Assembly: GCA_902776375.1 (NCBI GenBank)
Contig: CACYPV010000001.1
Coordinates: 48,600 to 112,599 of the forward strand
DNA length: 64,000 bases
From: an uncultured Ruminococcus sp.
Lineage (GTDB): Bacteria; Bacillota; Clostridia; Oscillospirales; Acutalibacteraceae
Reading direction: 5' to 3'
Shown here: piece after piece, positions 24,622 through 33,248 of the stretch
Position numbering within the stretch: position 1 is the first letter of the stretch
Layout: each line of letters starts with the position of its first letter
Notes under the pieces: model-generated
The model's database searches: none
What the model saw: the letters and a program-made list of their open reading frames with translations, nothing else
Told to the model about the DNA's origin: nothing
Program-made: the position numbers and the translations under genes

Positions 24622-25671
24622 ATGAAACGGGCAAACACCCTTGGAGGGCTATATTTCCTCATCCACTTTTTGGTGGAGATAACCTCGTTCTATGTGCTGA
24701 CCTGCTACACGCCCAGCCGCTATGTTTGGATCATCATGTTTATCTACGACTTTGCGGCGTTTGTTCCGCAGGGTTTATTCGGCTATTTGCGCGACAAAGG
24801 CATATATGTAAACTTTGCCCTATGCGGCACTGCGCTCACCACCCTCTCACTGCTGCTTATGATATTTCAAAGCAATGTGTTCCTCATTATCACCGTGCTG
24901 TCTATCGGCAACTGCCTTGTGCATGTGCACGGTGCAGAGCTGACCCTGCGCGCCTCACCCGGCAAGATGACTCCGAGCGCGGTGTTCGTGTCGGGAGGCT
25001 CCTTCGGCTTGGTAACAGGCAAGCTGCTGTCATTGCACAATGTTGCCGCTCCGTGGGTGCTCGCGCTCAATGTGCTGACCGTAGCGCCTATACTGATAGC
25101 CGAAAAGCTCAAGGCGGGCGAGGGAAGCGAAAACCTCAGACAATACAACTTCTCGGATACAAAGCTCAACGCCGCCTCAGTGATTGCGCTTGCCACCTTC
25201 GTGGTTGCCGTGCGCGCTTTTATGGGCTACGGTATACCGACCTCCTGGAACAAGACCGAGCTGCAGACCGTAATGCTTTACTGCTTCATGGGTATCGGCA
25301 AGGCTATGGGCGGTGTACTGACCGATGCTATCGGCATACGCAAGACCGCCGTTATAAGCACGCTGGGAGCGCTGCCTTTTCTGCTTTTCGGCTCCGAGGT
25401 CATGACCGTATCGCTGGTGGGCATAGCCTTTTTCAGCATGACCATGGCTATTACGCTGGCTCTCATAGTGTCGCGGCTGCAGAGCTCCCCGGGAGTCGCC
25501 TTCGGCTTTACCACCATAGGGCTGTTCCTCGGCACCGCGCCGATGTTTTTCTTCCGCGTGCGCTCAATGCTAGCAAACTGTATTATCATATCTGTATTGT
25601 CGGTGCTTTGTCTGTTCATCCTGTGCTTTATCTGCGCCAAATCAAAGCCTAAAAAGACTGAATTGAAGTGA
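24622..25671 (+). CDS. MFS-like polytopic membrane protein
   Basis: A 349-residue integral membrane protein with about ten to twelve hydrophobic helices, basic loops such as YLRDKGI and DAIGIRKT, and a basic C-terminus. The two-part helix pattern and GxxxD/IRK loop resemble major facilitator transporters, but it is shorter than the usual 400 residues and no substrate motif stands out. GGAG lies 9-10 bases before the ATG at 24622; the upstream in-frame ATG at 24583 overlaps the promoter and is rejected. Confidence 0.75.
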   Translation: MKRANTLGGLYFLIHFLVEITSFYVLTCYTPSRYVWIIMFIYDFAAFVPQGLFGYLRDKGIYVNFALCGTALTTLSLLLMIFQSNVFLIITVLSIGNCLVHVHGAELTLRASPGKMTPSAVFVSGGSFGLVTGKLLSLHNVAAPWVLALNVLTVAPILIAEKLKAGEGSENLRQYNFSDTKLNAASVIALATFVVAVRAFMGYGIPTSWNKTELQTVMLYCFMGIGKAMGGVLTDAIGIRKTAVISTLGALPFLLFGSEVMTVSLVGIAFFSMTMAITLALIVSRLQSSPGVAFGFTTIGLFLGTAPMFFFRVRSMLANCIIISVLSVLCLFILCFICAKSKPKKTELK

Positions 25672-25744
25672 GCAAAAGCCGCAAGGGCTGTTTATGCAGA
25701 GCTTCGACATAAGCTTTTTTACCTGAGAGAAGAAAGGGGAAAAC

Positions 25745-26005
25745 ATGTTCAACGGTTCTTTTGACTTTTTTACAGCGGACGCCGGAGTTCCGCCTATCGA
25801 CGACTTCCCGAGCTTTGACGGCGGAGAAGCGACCGGTGTGTTTTTGAGCATTCTGCTTTTCGCGGTTCCGCTGATACTCGTTTCCGTTGCGGTGACGGTC
25901 GTTCTGATAATTATGCACAACAAGAAAAAGAAATCGAGCCCGCTGCAGGAGAACGTCATGCAGCAGGCAGACTATACAATGAGGAGTGACTATTATGAGC
26001 GTTAA
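25745..26005 (+). CDS. Small single-pass membrane protein with TADA motif
   Basis: An 86-residue protein with an acidic N-terminus (NGSFDFFTADAGVPPIDDFP), one membrane helix (about 31-56) and a Lys-rich cytoplasmic-type tail. AAAGGGG precedes the ATG. Its N-terminal FxTADAxxPP-D pattern is echoed in the next gene, so the two may be distant paralogues. No known family. Confidence 0.65.
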   Translation: MFNGSFDFFTADAGVPPIDDFPSFDGGEATGVFLSILLFAVPLILVSVAVTVVLIIMHNKKKKSSPLQENVMQQADYTMRSDYYER

Positions 26006-26489
26006 TGTTTTTTCGCCCCTGACTGCCGACGCGGTCATGCCGCCGGACTGGACTACATACGAGGAGCCGGAGCTCCCGAACGACGGGCAAGAGATAGTGA
26101 TCGAGCCGGAAAAGAAACAGGAGTCCAAGCAAGAGTCCAAGCAAGAATCCAAGCAGGAATCCAAGCAGGAATCCAAGCAGGAATCTAAGCAGGAGTCAAA
26201 GCAAGAATCCGAGCAAGCAACTACGGTTGAGCCTACGACCGCGGTTGTTGAGGAATCGACTGTTGTTGAGATGACTACCGCGCCTTCGCCAACCGAGGCC
26301 GGCAAGTCCGGTGACAGCGACAACACGCTGCTTAACGTGCTGTTCGTCATCATCCCGCTGCTGCTTGTAACTCTGTTAGCATTGATAGGCGTGCTTATAA
26401 TTCGAAATAGGAAAAATAAACAACCGCCCACACAGTCGCCCAACGGCGGATATCCCGGTCAGCCGCCGCATAACGGCAGCGGGAACTGA
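25995..26489 (+). CDS. KQES-repeat single-pass membrane protein
   Basis: A 164-residue protein. Its N-terminus (SPLTADAVMPPDWTTYEE) resembles the upstream protein. Eight perfect KQES repeats (residues about 41-72) follow, then a Thr/Val/Glu-rich stretch, one membrane helix (about 113-135) and a Pro/Asn/Gly-rich tail. The ATG at 25995, with GAGG 10 bases upstream, overlaps the preceding gene by 11 bases; a GTG at 25986 is the alternative. The charged repeat would be a stiff, hydrophilic spacer. Function unknown. Confidence 0.7.
   Translation: MSVNVFSPLTADAVMPPDWTTYEEPELPNDGQEIVIEPEKKQESKQESKQESKQESKQESKQESKQESKQESEQATTVEPTTAVVEESTVVEMTTAPSPTEAGKSGDSDNTLLNVLFVIIPLLLVTLLALIGVLIIRNRKNKQPPTQSPNGGYPGQPPHNGSGN
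26115..26210 (+). repeat. 12-bp tandem repeat encoding KQES x8
   Basis: Eight 12-base units (consensus AAGCAGGAATCC) differ only at synonymous third positions, so the peptide repeat is kept while the DNA drifts. Confidence 0.95.
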
Positions 26490-26491
26490 GC

Positions 26492-26854
26492 ATGTGGGCA
26501 ATCGCCGCGGCTATGCTGCAGGGGCTGCTGCTCACGCTATTGGTCGAGCTTTCGCTTGCCGCGCTGCTCAAGGTCAGAGGCTGGGATCTGGTCATAATCG
26601 GGCTGATTAATTGCCTGACAAATCCCATAGTGAATTATATATTCAACTGGGCTTGGGTGTTGTTCAATGGGCAGCCGTTGTTCCCTTACCTTATATTAGC
26701 TGTACTGGAGCTCGCCGTGTTGTTATTTGAGGCGCTGCTGTTCAAAAAGCTTCTTCATTTCCGCAGAATAGGAGCGCTTAAGCTATCGCTGATCCTGAAC
26801 TCCGCGTCCTTTGCTGCGGGGCTCCTGATAACCGTTTTTAGAGTTATAATATAA
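26492..26854 (+). CDS. Small four-helix membrane protein
   Basis: A 120-residue protein with about four hydrophobic helices and a basic loop (KKLLHFRRIGALK). The ATG is two bases after the preceding stop, so it is co-translated with the KQES protein. No family recognised. Confidence 0.65.
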   Translation: MWAIAAAMLQGLLLTLLVELSLAALLKVRGWDLVIIGLINCLTNPIVNYIFNWAWVLFNGQPLFPYLILAVLELAVLLFEALLFKKLLHFRRIGALKLSLILNSASFAAGLLITVFRVII

Positions 26855-26857
26855 GGA

Positions 26858-26890
26858 AAATCGCCTTGTAGTACTGCTACAAGGCGATAG
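26858..26890. terminator. Hairpin between convergent genes
   Basis: ATCGCCTTGTAG and CTACAAGGCGAT form a perfect 12-bp stem. Only the minus strand has a short T-run (TTTTCC). It ends the small membrane cassette and probably the deacetylase message. Confidence 0.65.
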
Positions 26891-27011
26891 AGGAATAATG
26901 TAAAAAACAATTTATTAATTTAATCAATCATAATCTTTTGCTTAATTATATAACATTATTAGCGATATGTCAATATCTTTTGTCGAAATTCCGGTGTTTT
27001 TTTATACATTA

Positions 27012-27782
27012 TCAATTATCAGGTAAATGAAGCTCTCCCTGAACGTCGGTATAGTAATCGCCTTCGGGGATCAAATCTTTTATCAACACGATCTCAAAAC
27101 CCTTGTCTTTAATGCCCTTGATGATATCGGGCAGCGCGGCAGGGGTATTTTTTGCGCCGTTGTGCATCAGGACGATGGAGCCGTCGGTAACTTTATCGAG
27201 CACGGTTTTTGTCATTTGCTCCGGGGTCGGATCCTTCCAGTCGAGCGAATCGACGTCCCACTGAACGCAGTACATGCCCATGCTTTTGACGGTTTCGACC
27301 AAGGTGTTGTTGTAGTCGCCGTAGGGCGGGCGGAACAGGGTAGGGGAATGACCCGTTATCTTTTTGATCTTGTCGTTGCACGCGGATATCTCAGCCTGTT
27401 CCATATCGGCTGACAGCTGCGGCATGTGCGGATGCGTGTTGCTGTGGTTGCCAATGTCGTGACCCTTGTCGGCTATCGTCTTTACGTCGGACGGGAATTT
27501 ATCCACCCAGTCGCCCACGAGGAAAAAGGTCGCCTTCACCTTGTATTTGTCGAGGATATCGAGCAGCAGCGGGGTTTCCTCGTTGCCCCACGCCGCGTCG
27601 AACGAAATGGCGACCTGCTTTTTGCTGCTCTCAACGCGGTAAATCGGGTTCACCTTCGGCTCGGCGGCGGTCTGCACAGCCTTGCCCACCGAGGTGACCG
27701 AAACGCTCAGCGCGGCTATCCCCGCCAAAAGACAGATAGCGCCCGTCAGCAGCGAGCGCCGCGTAAGTATCATAAGCTTCAT
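27012..27782 (-). CDS. Polysaccharide deacetylase (NodB/PdaB-like)
   Basis: A 256-residue protein with an N-terminal membrane helix or uncleaved signal (about 8-30) and a NodB domain. Metal and catalytic motifs are visible: ISFDAAWG (Asp; the usual TFDDG is altered here to FDAAW as in PdaB-like proteins), HSNTHPHM, RPPYGDYN, and LMHNGA near the C-terminus. It likely removes acetyl groups from peptidoglycan or a related sugar polymer; PdaB relatives act in spore formation. Its GGAGGG ribosome site lies in a strong hairpin. Follows cysS in the minus-strand order. Confidence 0.88.
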   Translation of the reverse strand: MKLMILTRRSLLTGAICLLAGIAALSVSVTSVGKAVQTAAEPKVNPIYRVESSKKQVAISFDAAWGNEETPLLLDILDKYKVKATFFLVGDWVDKFPSDVKTIADKGHDIGNHSNTHPHMPQLSADMEQAEISACNDKIKKITGHSPTLFRPPYGDYNNTLVETVKSMGMYCVQWDVDSLDWKDPTPEQMTKTVLDKVTDGSIVLMHNGAKNTPAALPDIIKGIKDKGFEIVLIKDLIPEGDYYTDVQGELHLPDN

Positions 27783-27788
27783 AAAAAT

Positions 27789-27816
27789 CCCTCCGTATAC
27801 TAATGTATATGGAGGG
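27789..27816 (-). promoter_or_regulatory. Hairpin covering the deacetylase ribosome binding site
   Basis: CCCTCC and GGAGGG enclose pairing ATATAC/GTATAC arms, giving about 12 bp with one G-T pair. On the minus strand the GGAGGG arm is the ribosome site, six bases before the ATG, and is followed by ATTTTTATG. The same hairpin could therefore end cysS transcripts or block deacetylase translation. Confidence 0.7.
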
Positions 27817-27882
27817 AATGATTTGTATATTACAAAGTGGTTAATGAGTTAAACAATCAACCAGCCTTTGGGTTCCGGCATC

Positions 27883-29286
27883 TTAATCCGCGTAGTGCCA
27901 GCTAATGCCGTCCTTGGTGTCCACCACAACGACCTTCATGGCGGCCAGCTGATCGCGGATAGCGTCGGCGGTCGCCCAGTCCTTGTTTTTGCGGGCTTCG
28001 GTGCGCTTTGCTATGAGGGCTTCTATCTCGGCGCTCTGCGGGTCGCTTTCCTTAGCGGCTTCTTCTTTCTCAACCAGCAGATTCAGCGACAGCACCTTGT
28101 CGAGCTCGCCAAGCACATAGCGTTTTGTGGCGTCGTTCGTGTCCGCTTTAAGCACGTCGTAAACGACTGTTACGCCGAGCGAGGTGTTGAGGTCGTTGTC
28201 CATGGCTTCTTTGAATTTGCCGATGAGTTCTCCGGCTTTTTCAATGTCGACGTCGCCGTCCTTGCTGAGCGAGGAAATGCGCTTTATAAGCTTGTCATAA
28301 GCCTTTACGCAGTTGTCGAGGCTCTCATAAGAGAAGGTCAGCGGCTTGCGGTAGTGGCTCTGCAGACAGAAAAAGCGGTAGGCGATGGGGTCGTAGCCCT
28401 TGCTTTCGAGCAGCGAGACGGTCAAAAAATCGCCCTTCGACTTGCTCATTTTGCCGCGCGCGTCGTTGAGGTGCAGCACGTGGAACCAGTATTTGCACCA
28501 CTTGTGACCGAGGTACGCTTCGCTCTGCGCGATCTCGTTGGTGTGGTGGGGGAAGGCGTTGTCTATGCCGCCGCAGTGGATGTCGAGATATTCGCCGTTG
28601 TGGCGCTTGCTTATGCAGGAGCACTCGATGTGCCAGCCCGGATAGCCCAAGCCCCACGGAGACTCCCATTTGAGCTCCTGATCTTCGAACTTCGACTTGG
28701 TGAACCAGAGCACGAAGTCGGTCTTGTTGCGCTTGTTCTCGTCCTCTTCAACGCTGTCGCGCACGCCGACCGCGAGGTCTTCCTCGTTCATGTTGCCGAA
28801 CACGTAGTACGCGTCGAGCTTTGAGGTGTCGAAGTAAACGTTGCCGCCCGCCACATAGGCGTAGCCCTTTTCGAGCAGCACGGTTATCATCTCGATGAAA
28901 TCGTCGATGCAGTTTGTCGCGGGCTCTACCACGTCGGGGCGCTTGATGTTGAGCTTTTCGCAGTCGGAGAAAAACGCGTCGGTGTAGAACTTAGCTATCT
29001 CCATAACCGTCTTGTGCTCGCGCTTGGCGCCCTTGAGCATTTTGTCCTCGCCCGTGTCAGCGTCGGAGGAAAGATGACCGACGTCGGTGATATTCATGAC
29101 GCGGTTGACGTCGTAGCCGGCAAAGCGCAGGTACTTTTCAAGCACGTCCTCCATGATGTAGGTGCGCAGGTTGCCGATATGCGCGTAGTGGTAAACGGTG
29201 GGACCGCAGGTGTACATGTTCACCTTGCCCTCGGTGAAGGGAATGAACTCCTGTTTGGTTTGTCCGAGTGAGTTATATAGAATCAT
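27883..29286 (-). CDS. cysS: Cysteinyl-tRNA synthetase
   Basis: A 467-residue class I aminoacyl-tRNA synthetase that charges tRNA-Cys. The N-terminal fold has YTCGPTVY (zinc Cys) and HIGN (HIGH-type motif). ECSCISK and HHTNE in the middle supply further zinc ligands. GKMSKSKGDF is the KMSKS loop. The C-terminal anticodon region is standard. No T-box is visible, as only 21 bases separate it from pgsA. Likely in the unit rimO-pgsA-cysS. AAAGGGG precedes the ATG. Confidence 0.97.
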   Translation of the reverse strand: MILYNSLGQTKQEFIPFTEGKVNMYTCGPTVYHYAHIGNLRTYIMEDVLEKYLRFAGYDVNRVMNITDVGHLSSDADTGEDKMLKGAKREHKTVMEIAKFYTDAFFSDCEKLNIKRPDVVEPATNCIDDFIEMITVLLEKGYAYVAGGNVYFDTSKLDAYYVFGNMNEEDLAVGVRDSVEEDENKRNKTDFVLWFTKSKFEDQELKWESPWGLGYPGWHIECSCISKRHNGEYLDIHCGGIDNAFPHHTNEIAQSEAYLGHKWCKYWFHVLHLNDARGKMSKSKGDFLTVSLLESKGYDPIAYRFFCLQSHYRKPLTFSYESLDNCVKAYDKLIKRISSLSKDGDVDIEKAGELIGKFKEAMDNDLNTSLGVTVVYDVLKADTNDATKRYVLGELDKVLSLNLLVEKEEAAKESDPQSAEIEALIAKRTEARKNKDWATADAIRDQLAAMKVVVVDTKDGISWHYAD

Positions 29287-29307
29287 ATTTATACCCCTTT
29301 AGGAAGA

Positions 29308-29886
29308 TTATTTTTCCGAGATGAAATGCTTGTTCTGCTTTACGTAGATTATGCCCGAAATGACTGTGAATAAGGTAGATACCCAGATAAGACCTTCGCC
29401 TGTCCAATAGAAGATACAGCGCAGACAGCAGGGCAGAGCCACGCCCAGCGCGCCGATATCGAGGATGATCTGCATAACGAGCACGCAGATTATCGCGACC
29501 ATCTGAGTCACGGTCTTGACCTTGCCCCAGATATTCGCCGCGATCACCTTGCCCTTTGAAGCGGCGATCAGGCGTATCGAGGTGACCGTGAACTCGCGGA
29601 ACAGCACTATTATCACTGCCACGCAGTCGCACAGCCCGAGCTGCACGAAGCACAGCAGAGCGGAGATAACGAGTATCTTGTCCGCCAGCGGGTCGGCGAA
29701 TTTGCCGAAGTCGGTGATAAGTCCCTGCTTGCGGGCTATTTTTCCGTCAAGCAGGTCGGTTATTGAAGCCGCTCCGAAAAGAGCCAGCGCGGCGAGATTG
29801 TTAAGCGGAAAGTCTATCAGCAGCACCGCCACGAAGAACGGCACCAGAAGTATCCTTGCCACTGTAAGCTTATTAGGTAAATTCAT
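29308..29886 (-). CDS. pgsA: CDP-diacylglycerol-glycerol-3-phosphate 3-phosphatidyltransferase
   Basis: A 192-residue integral membrane enzyme that makes phosphatidylglycerol phosphate. It carries the CDP-alcohol phosphotransferase motif TDLLDGKIAR, then G(x3)D(x3)D in DFGKFADPLADK, with about five to six membrane helices. It starts three bases after the rimO stop. Adjacent rimO and pgsA genes are common in Firmicutes. Confidence 0.95.
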   Translation of the reverse strand: MNLPNKLTVARILLVPFFVAVLLIDFPLNNLAALALFGAASITDLLDGKIARKQGLITDFGKFADPLADKILVISALLCFVQLGLCDCVAVIIVLFREFTVTSIRLIAASKGKVIAANIWGKVKTVTQMVAIICVLVMQIILDIGALGVALPCCLRCIFYWTGEGLIWVSTLFTVISGIIYVKQNKHFISEK

Positions 29887-29889
29887 AAT

Positions 29890-31218
29890 TCAGACTTTTT
29901 CTCCAAACGGGTCTACGCCCATGTAATCGGTGATCTTCACCTTTATAAAATCGCCGACGGCAGGCTTTTCCTCGGCGGTAAAGAAGACGCAGCCGTCCAC
30001 CTCGGGGGCGTCGGCATAGCTTCTGCCGTACCAACATTCGGCTATGCGGTCAAAGCCCTCTACAAGCACCTCGACCTCGGTATCTATCAGGCTTTCGCAG
30101 TAGTCGGCCATAACGCTCTGTTGGTGTTCCATTATTATGTCGGCGCGCCTTTGCTTTGTTTCTTCGTCAAGCTGACCGGACATTTTAGCCGCGGGCGTGC
30201 CTTCCTCCTGCGAGTAGGCAAAGCAGCCGAGCCTCTGGAAGTTTATCTCCTTGGCAAACTCTGCAAGTTCCTCAAACTGCTCCTCGGTTTCGCCCGGGAA
30301 GCCCGTTATGAAGGTAGAGCGGAAGATAACGTTCGGCATCTTCTCTTTTATTCTACGCAGCAGCGCGGTCAGGCTTTCGCGGTCGCCGCGGCGGTGCATT
30401 CTATGTAAAATCTCGCTGTTGCAGTGCTGCAGCGGCAGGTCGATGTATTTTACTATTTTGTCCTCTTTCGCCATTACGTCGATCAGGCTGTCGGTTATGC
30501 TGTCGGGGTAGCAATAGAGCACCCTTATCCAGTGCAGCCCGTCGATCTTGCACAGCTCGGTGAGCAGCTTATCGAGCGAGGGCTTGCCATAGATGTCCTC
30601 GCCGTAACGCGTGGTGTCCTGCGCTATCACATTCAGCTCGCGCACACCGTTTGCCGCCAGCGTTTTTGCCTCGTCGATAAGGCTCTCTATATTTCTGCTG
30701 CGGAATTTTCCGCGTATCATCGGGATAGCACAGAAGGTGCATTTGTTGTCGCAGCCCTCGGCGATTTTGAGGTATGCGGTGTAAAACGGGGTGGACTGCA
30801 CCCTGCCGCCCTCGAGCGGAAGCAACAGCTTGTCGGGGAATAATTCAATAGTTTCCTCGCCGCTCAAAGCCTTTTCTACTATGTCGGCTATTTGCTCGTT
30901 CGCGCCAATGCCGACGGCGGCGTCGATCTCGTAAAGCTGTTTGGTTATCTCGTCCTGGTACCTCTCGGCGAGGCAGCCGGTGACTATTATCGCCTTTATC
31001 TTGCCCTCACGCTTTAGGCTGCCGAGCTCAATTATTTCGTCGATGCTCTCTTGCTTTGCCGAGTCGATAAAGCCGCAGGTGTTCACTATCACCGCGTCGG
31101 CTTTTTCGGCTTCGTCAACAAGCTTGAAGCCGCGCTCTTTGAGAGTGTAAAGCAGCATTTCCGCGTCGACCTGATTTTTAGCGCAGCCAAGAGATATGAC
31201 GGCTGTTTTGTAGTTCAT
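29890..31218 (-). CDS. rimO: Ribosomal protein S12 methylthiotransferase
   Basis: A 442-residue radical-SAM enzyme that methylthiolates the conserved Asp of ribosomal protein S12. The N-terminal UPF0004 domain has three Cys for the auxiliary cluster (ISLGCAKN, NTCGFID, VTGCLAE). The radical-SAM motif is EGCDNKCTFCAIP. A TRAM domain follows from about residue 375. The ATG at 31218 has AGGGTG 8 bases upstream; a GTG at 31227 would add three residues. Confidence 0.96.
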   Translation of the reverse strand: MNYKTAVISLGCAKNQVDAEMLLYTLKERGFKLVDEAEKADAVIVNTCGFIDSAKQESIDEIIELGSLKREGKIKAIIVTGCLAERYQDEITKQLYEIDAAVGIGANEQIADIVEKALSGEETIELFPDKLLLPLEGGRVQSTPFYTAYLKIAEGCDNKCTFCAIPMIRGKFRSRNIESLIDEAKTLAANGVRELNVIAQDTTRYGEDIYGKPSLDKLLTELCKIDGLHWIRVLYCYPDSITDSLIDVMAKEDKIVKYIDLPLQHCNSEILHRMHRRGDRESLTALLRRIKEKMPNVIFRSTFITGFPGETEEQFEELAEFAKEINFQRLGCFAYSQEEGTPAAKMSGQLDEETKQRRADIIMEHQQSVMADYCESLIDTEVEVLVEGFDRIAECWYGRSYADAPEVDGCVFFTAEEKPAVGDFIKVKITDYMGVDPFGEKV

Positions 31219-31254
31219 GTTTTTCACCCTATTTAGTGGTTAGTGGTTAGTGGT

Positions 31255-31286
31255 GTAGGGGCAACCCTTGCGGTTGCCCTAAAACG
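31255..31286. repeat. REP-like palindrome, copy e
   Basis: GTAGGGGCAACCC, loop TTG, CGGTTGCCCT: the family in inverted direction, starting with the CTACCCC-type end. Confidence 0.7.
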
Positions 31287-31300
31287 TTGTGCTTGTTTTT

Positions 31301-31327
31301 GGTCGACCGCAAGGGTCGCCCCTACGG
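31301..31327. repeat. REP-like palindrome, copy f
   Basis: GGTCGACCGCAAGGGTCG then CCCCTACGG: near-identical to copy b in the pgk-tpiA spacer about 14 kb away. Confidence 0.75.
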
Positions 31328-31384
31328 CTAAACCGCCAACGTTTCCGCCAATTTAATTACGCATAACGCATTACGAATTACGCA

Positions 31385-31987
31385 TTAATCTTCCTCATAC
31401 TCGCTCAGCACCGCTCTGATATCGTCCCAGCCGTAGCCCAGCCGTTGCAGGGCGGCGACGGCGCGGCGCTTTATCTTTTCGTCGCCGATATCGCGGTACT
31501 TCTTTTCTATTATATAGCGGATGTTCTCGCGGTAATCCACGTCGACCTCATCGAGCGCGGCTTCCGCGGTCTCTTTGTCGATGCCCTTGCGGCTCATTTC
31601 GAGCATAGCCGCGCGGCGCGCCATCTTCTTTTGCAGCAGGAGCTTACGCGCGAATTGCCTCGCGTATTCCTCGTCGTTGACAAGCCCCAGCTCCTCCATG
31701 CGCTCCACCGCTTTTTCGGCGGAGGAGTCGTCGCAGGTGCGGCGTATCTTGTCTTTCAGCTCCTTTTTAGAGTGGCTTCGATATGAAATGAGCCACAGGG
31801 CTTTTTCCTTAGCCCTGCGCTCATTACTTAGTTCGATCATTTCTTTTAAGTCCTCGTCGCTTATATCTCTGCCCACGTCAAAGCGGTTTTCAAGCAGAGC
31901 CTGAGTGTCGAGGTTCATTGCGAATTCGCCGTCGATAAACAGGGCGCTAAGCCCCTTGCGACGCGGCTCGATGGCTGTTATCAGCAT
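31385..31987 (-). CDS. recX: Regulatory protein RecX
   Basis: A 200-residue helical protein with three-helix repeats (WLISYRSHSKKELKDKIRR, then RMEELGLVNDEEYARQFARK) typical for RecX, which binds and limits RecA filaments. It overlaps recA by one base (TGATG), so translation is coupled. The stop codon lies inside the flanking heptad repeat. Confidence 0.93.
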   Translation of the reverse strand: MLITAIEPRRKGLSALFIDGEFAMNLDTQALLENRFDVGRDISDEDLKEMIELSNERRAKEKALWLISYRSHSKKELKDKIRRTCDDSSAEKAVERMEELGLVNDEEYARQFARKLLLQKKMARRAAMLEMSRKGIDKETAEAALDEVDVDYRENIRYIIEKKYRDIGDEKIKRRAVAALQRLGYGWDDIRAVLSEYEED

Positions 31988-33096
31988 CAGTCTTCAACCA
32001 GCACGTCGATTTTAGCCGATTCCTTTTTGCCTGCTGCGGGTGCTTCCGCAACGGGCGCCGCTTCGGTGACGGTCGCCTTCGCCTTTGCTGAGGGGCGCTT
32101 GCGGTCGTACAGCTTGTCAATATTTGCCCACAGATTCTTTTCGATATCCGCGGCGAGCTCCTTGTCAGTCCTAAGCAGCTCCTTGACCTTGTCGCGTCCC
32201 TGCCCGAGGCGCTGACCGTTGTAGCTGAACCACGCGCCCGCTTTCTGGACGATCTCTGCCTTTACGGCAAGGTCGAGCAGCTCACCCTCACGCGAGATAC
32301 CCTCGCCGTACATGATATCGAATTCCGCCTCGCGGAACGGGGGAGCGATCTTGTTTTTTACTACCTTGCAGCGGGTGTGTGAGCCAACCATTTCGCCGTT
32401 GACCTTCAGGGTCTCGACGCGGCGGATGTCTATTCTTACCGAGCTGTAGAACTTGAGCGCTCTGCCGCCCGTGGTGACCTCGGGGTTGCCGTAAACTACG
32501 CCGACCTTCTCGCGCAGCTGGTTGATGAATATAGCTACGCAGTTGCTCTTGTTGATAGCGCCCGCGAGCTTTCTTAACGCCTGCGACATAAGTCTGGCGT
32601 GCAGACCCACATGGCTGTCGCCCATTTCGCCCTCGATCTCAGCCTTGGGAACGAGCGCCGCGACCGAGTCGATTACGATAACGTCGATAGCGCCGCTGCG
32701 GATAAGCGCCTCAGCGATTTCAAGCGCGTCCTCACCGGTGTCGGGCTGGGCTACCAGAAGCGAGTCAACGTCCACGCCGAGCGCCGCAGCGTAGGTGGGG
32801 TCGAGCGCGTGCTCAACGTCGATGAACGCAACGTTGCCGCCGTTCTTCTGACCCTCGGCTATGCAGTGGAGGGACAGCGTGGTTTTACCCGAGGACTCGG
32901 GTCCGTAGATCTCTATGATCCTGCCGCGGGGAAGTCCGCCGATGCCGAGCGCGATGTCAAGCGACAGCGAGCCGGTGGAAATGTGGTCGACCGTCATGTG
33001 CTGATTCTCGCCCAGACGCATGACCGCGCCCTTGCCGAATTGCTTTTCAATTTGAGAAATGGCGGTTTCAAGCGCCTTGTTCTTATCTACTGCCAT
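31987..33096 (-). CDS. recA: Recombinase A
   Basis: A 369-residue RecA, which pairs homologous DNA and activates LexA self-cleavage. Walker A is GPESSGKTT, Walker B is [10 protein letters not shown], loop L2 is around [13 protein letters not shown], and INQLREKVG is intact. The C-terminal tail is Ala/Lys/Glu-rich and longer than needed for the core. GGAGGT precedes the ATG. A sigma-A promoter lies at 33157-33185. Confidence 0.98.
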   Translation of the reverse strand: MAVDKNKALETAISQIEKQFGKGAVMRLGENQHMTVDHISTGSLSLDIALGIGGLPRGRIIEIYGPESSGKTTLSLHCIAEGQKNGGNVAFIDVEHALDPTYAAALGVDVDSLLVAQPDTGEDALEIAEALIRSGAIDVIVIDSVAALVPKAEIEGEMGDSHVGLHARLMSQALRKLAGAINKSNCVAIFINQLREKVGVVYGNPEVTTGGRALKFYSSVRIDIRRVETLKVNGEMVGSHTRCKVVKNKIAPPFREAEFDIMYGEGISREGELLDLAVKAEIVQKAGAWFSYNGQRLGQGRDKVKELLRTDKELAADIEKNLWANIDKLYDRKRPSAKAKATVTEAAPVAEAPAAGKKESAKIDVLVED

Positions 33097-33156
33097 GATG
33101 TACCTCCGTTGTTCTTTTCATATTTTCCGTTTGCTGCCCGTTATCGGGCTACATTG

Positions 33157-33185
33157 ATTATATATCAAATCAAGTTAAATTACAA
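33157..33185 (-). promoter_or_regulatory. Promoter of recA-recX
   Basis: On the minus strand TTGTAA (33180-33185) and TATAAT (33157-33162) with a 17-base spacer. The leader holds a GCCCG/CGGGC hairpin at 33136-33149. A LexA-like GAAA(N4)GTTC match near 33210 departs from the Firmicute box and is weak. Confidence 0.65.
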
Positions 33186-33248
33186 TATTATTGAGCAAAA
33201 ATTATCGAACAAATTTTCTAAAAGCTGAGCATTGTCCCGTTTATGACA

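Larger units (their letters stand above)
31234..31387. repeat. Heptad-flanked intergenic element with REP palindromes
   Basis: Between recX and rimO. The left arm is three exact TAGTGGT units (31234-31254). The core holds two palindromes (31255-31286, 31301-31327). The right arm is four heptads of AATTACG/CATAACG/CATTACG type (31355-31382), running into the recX stop codon. Left GTGGT can pair with right ATTAC using G-T pairs. Confidence 0.7.

Noticed and set aside
25956-26144. Antisense Leu-rich frame opposite the KQES gene
   Set aside because: Product of the 12-bp repeat read backwards; no start signal.
29287-29307. T-box leader before cysS
   Set aside because: Only 21 bases separate cysS from pgsA; no specifier loop or T-box sequence is present.
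33203-33220. LexA (SOS) box upstream of recA
   Set aside because: GAAA(N4)GTTC lacks the left GAAC of the Firmicute box and lies far upstream of the -35, so it is too weak to call.
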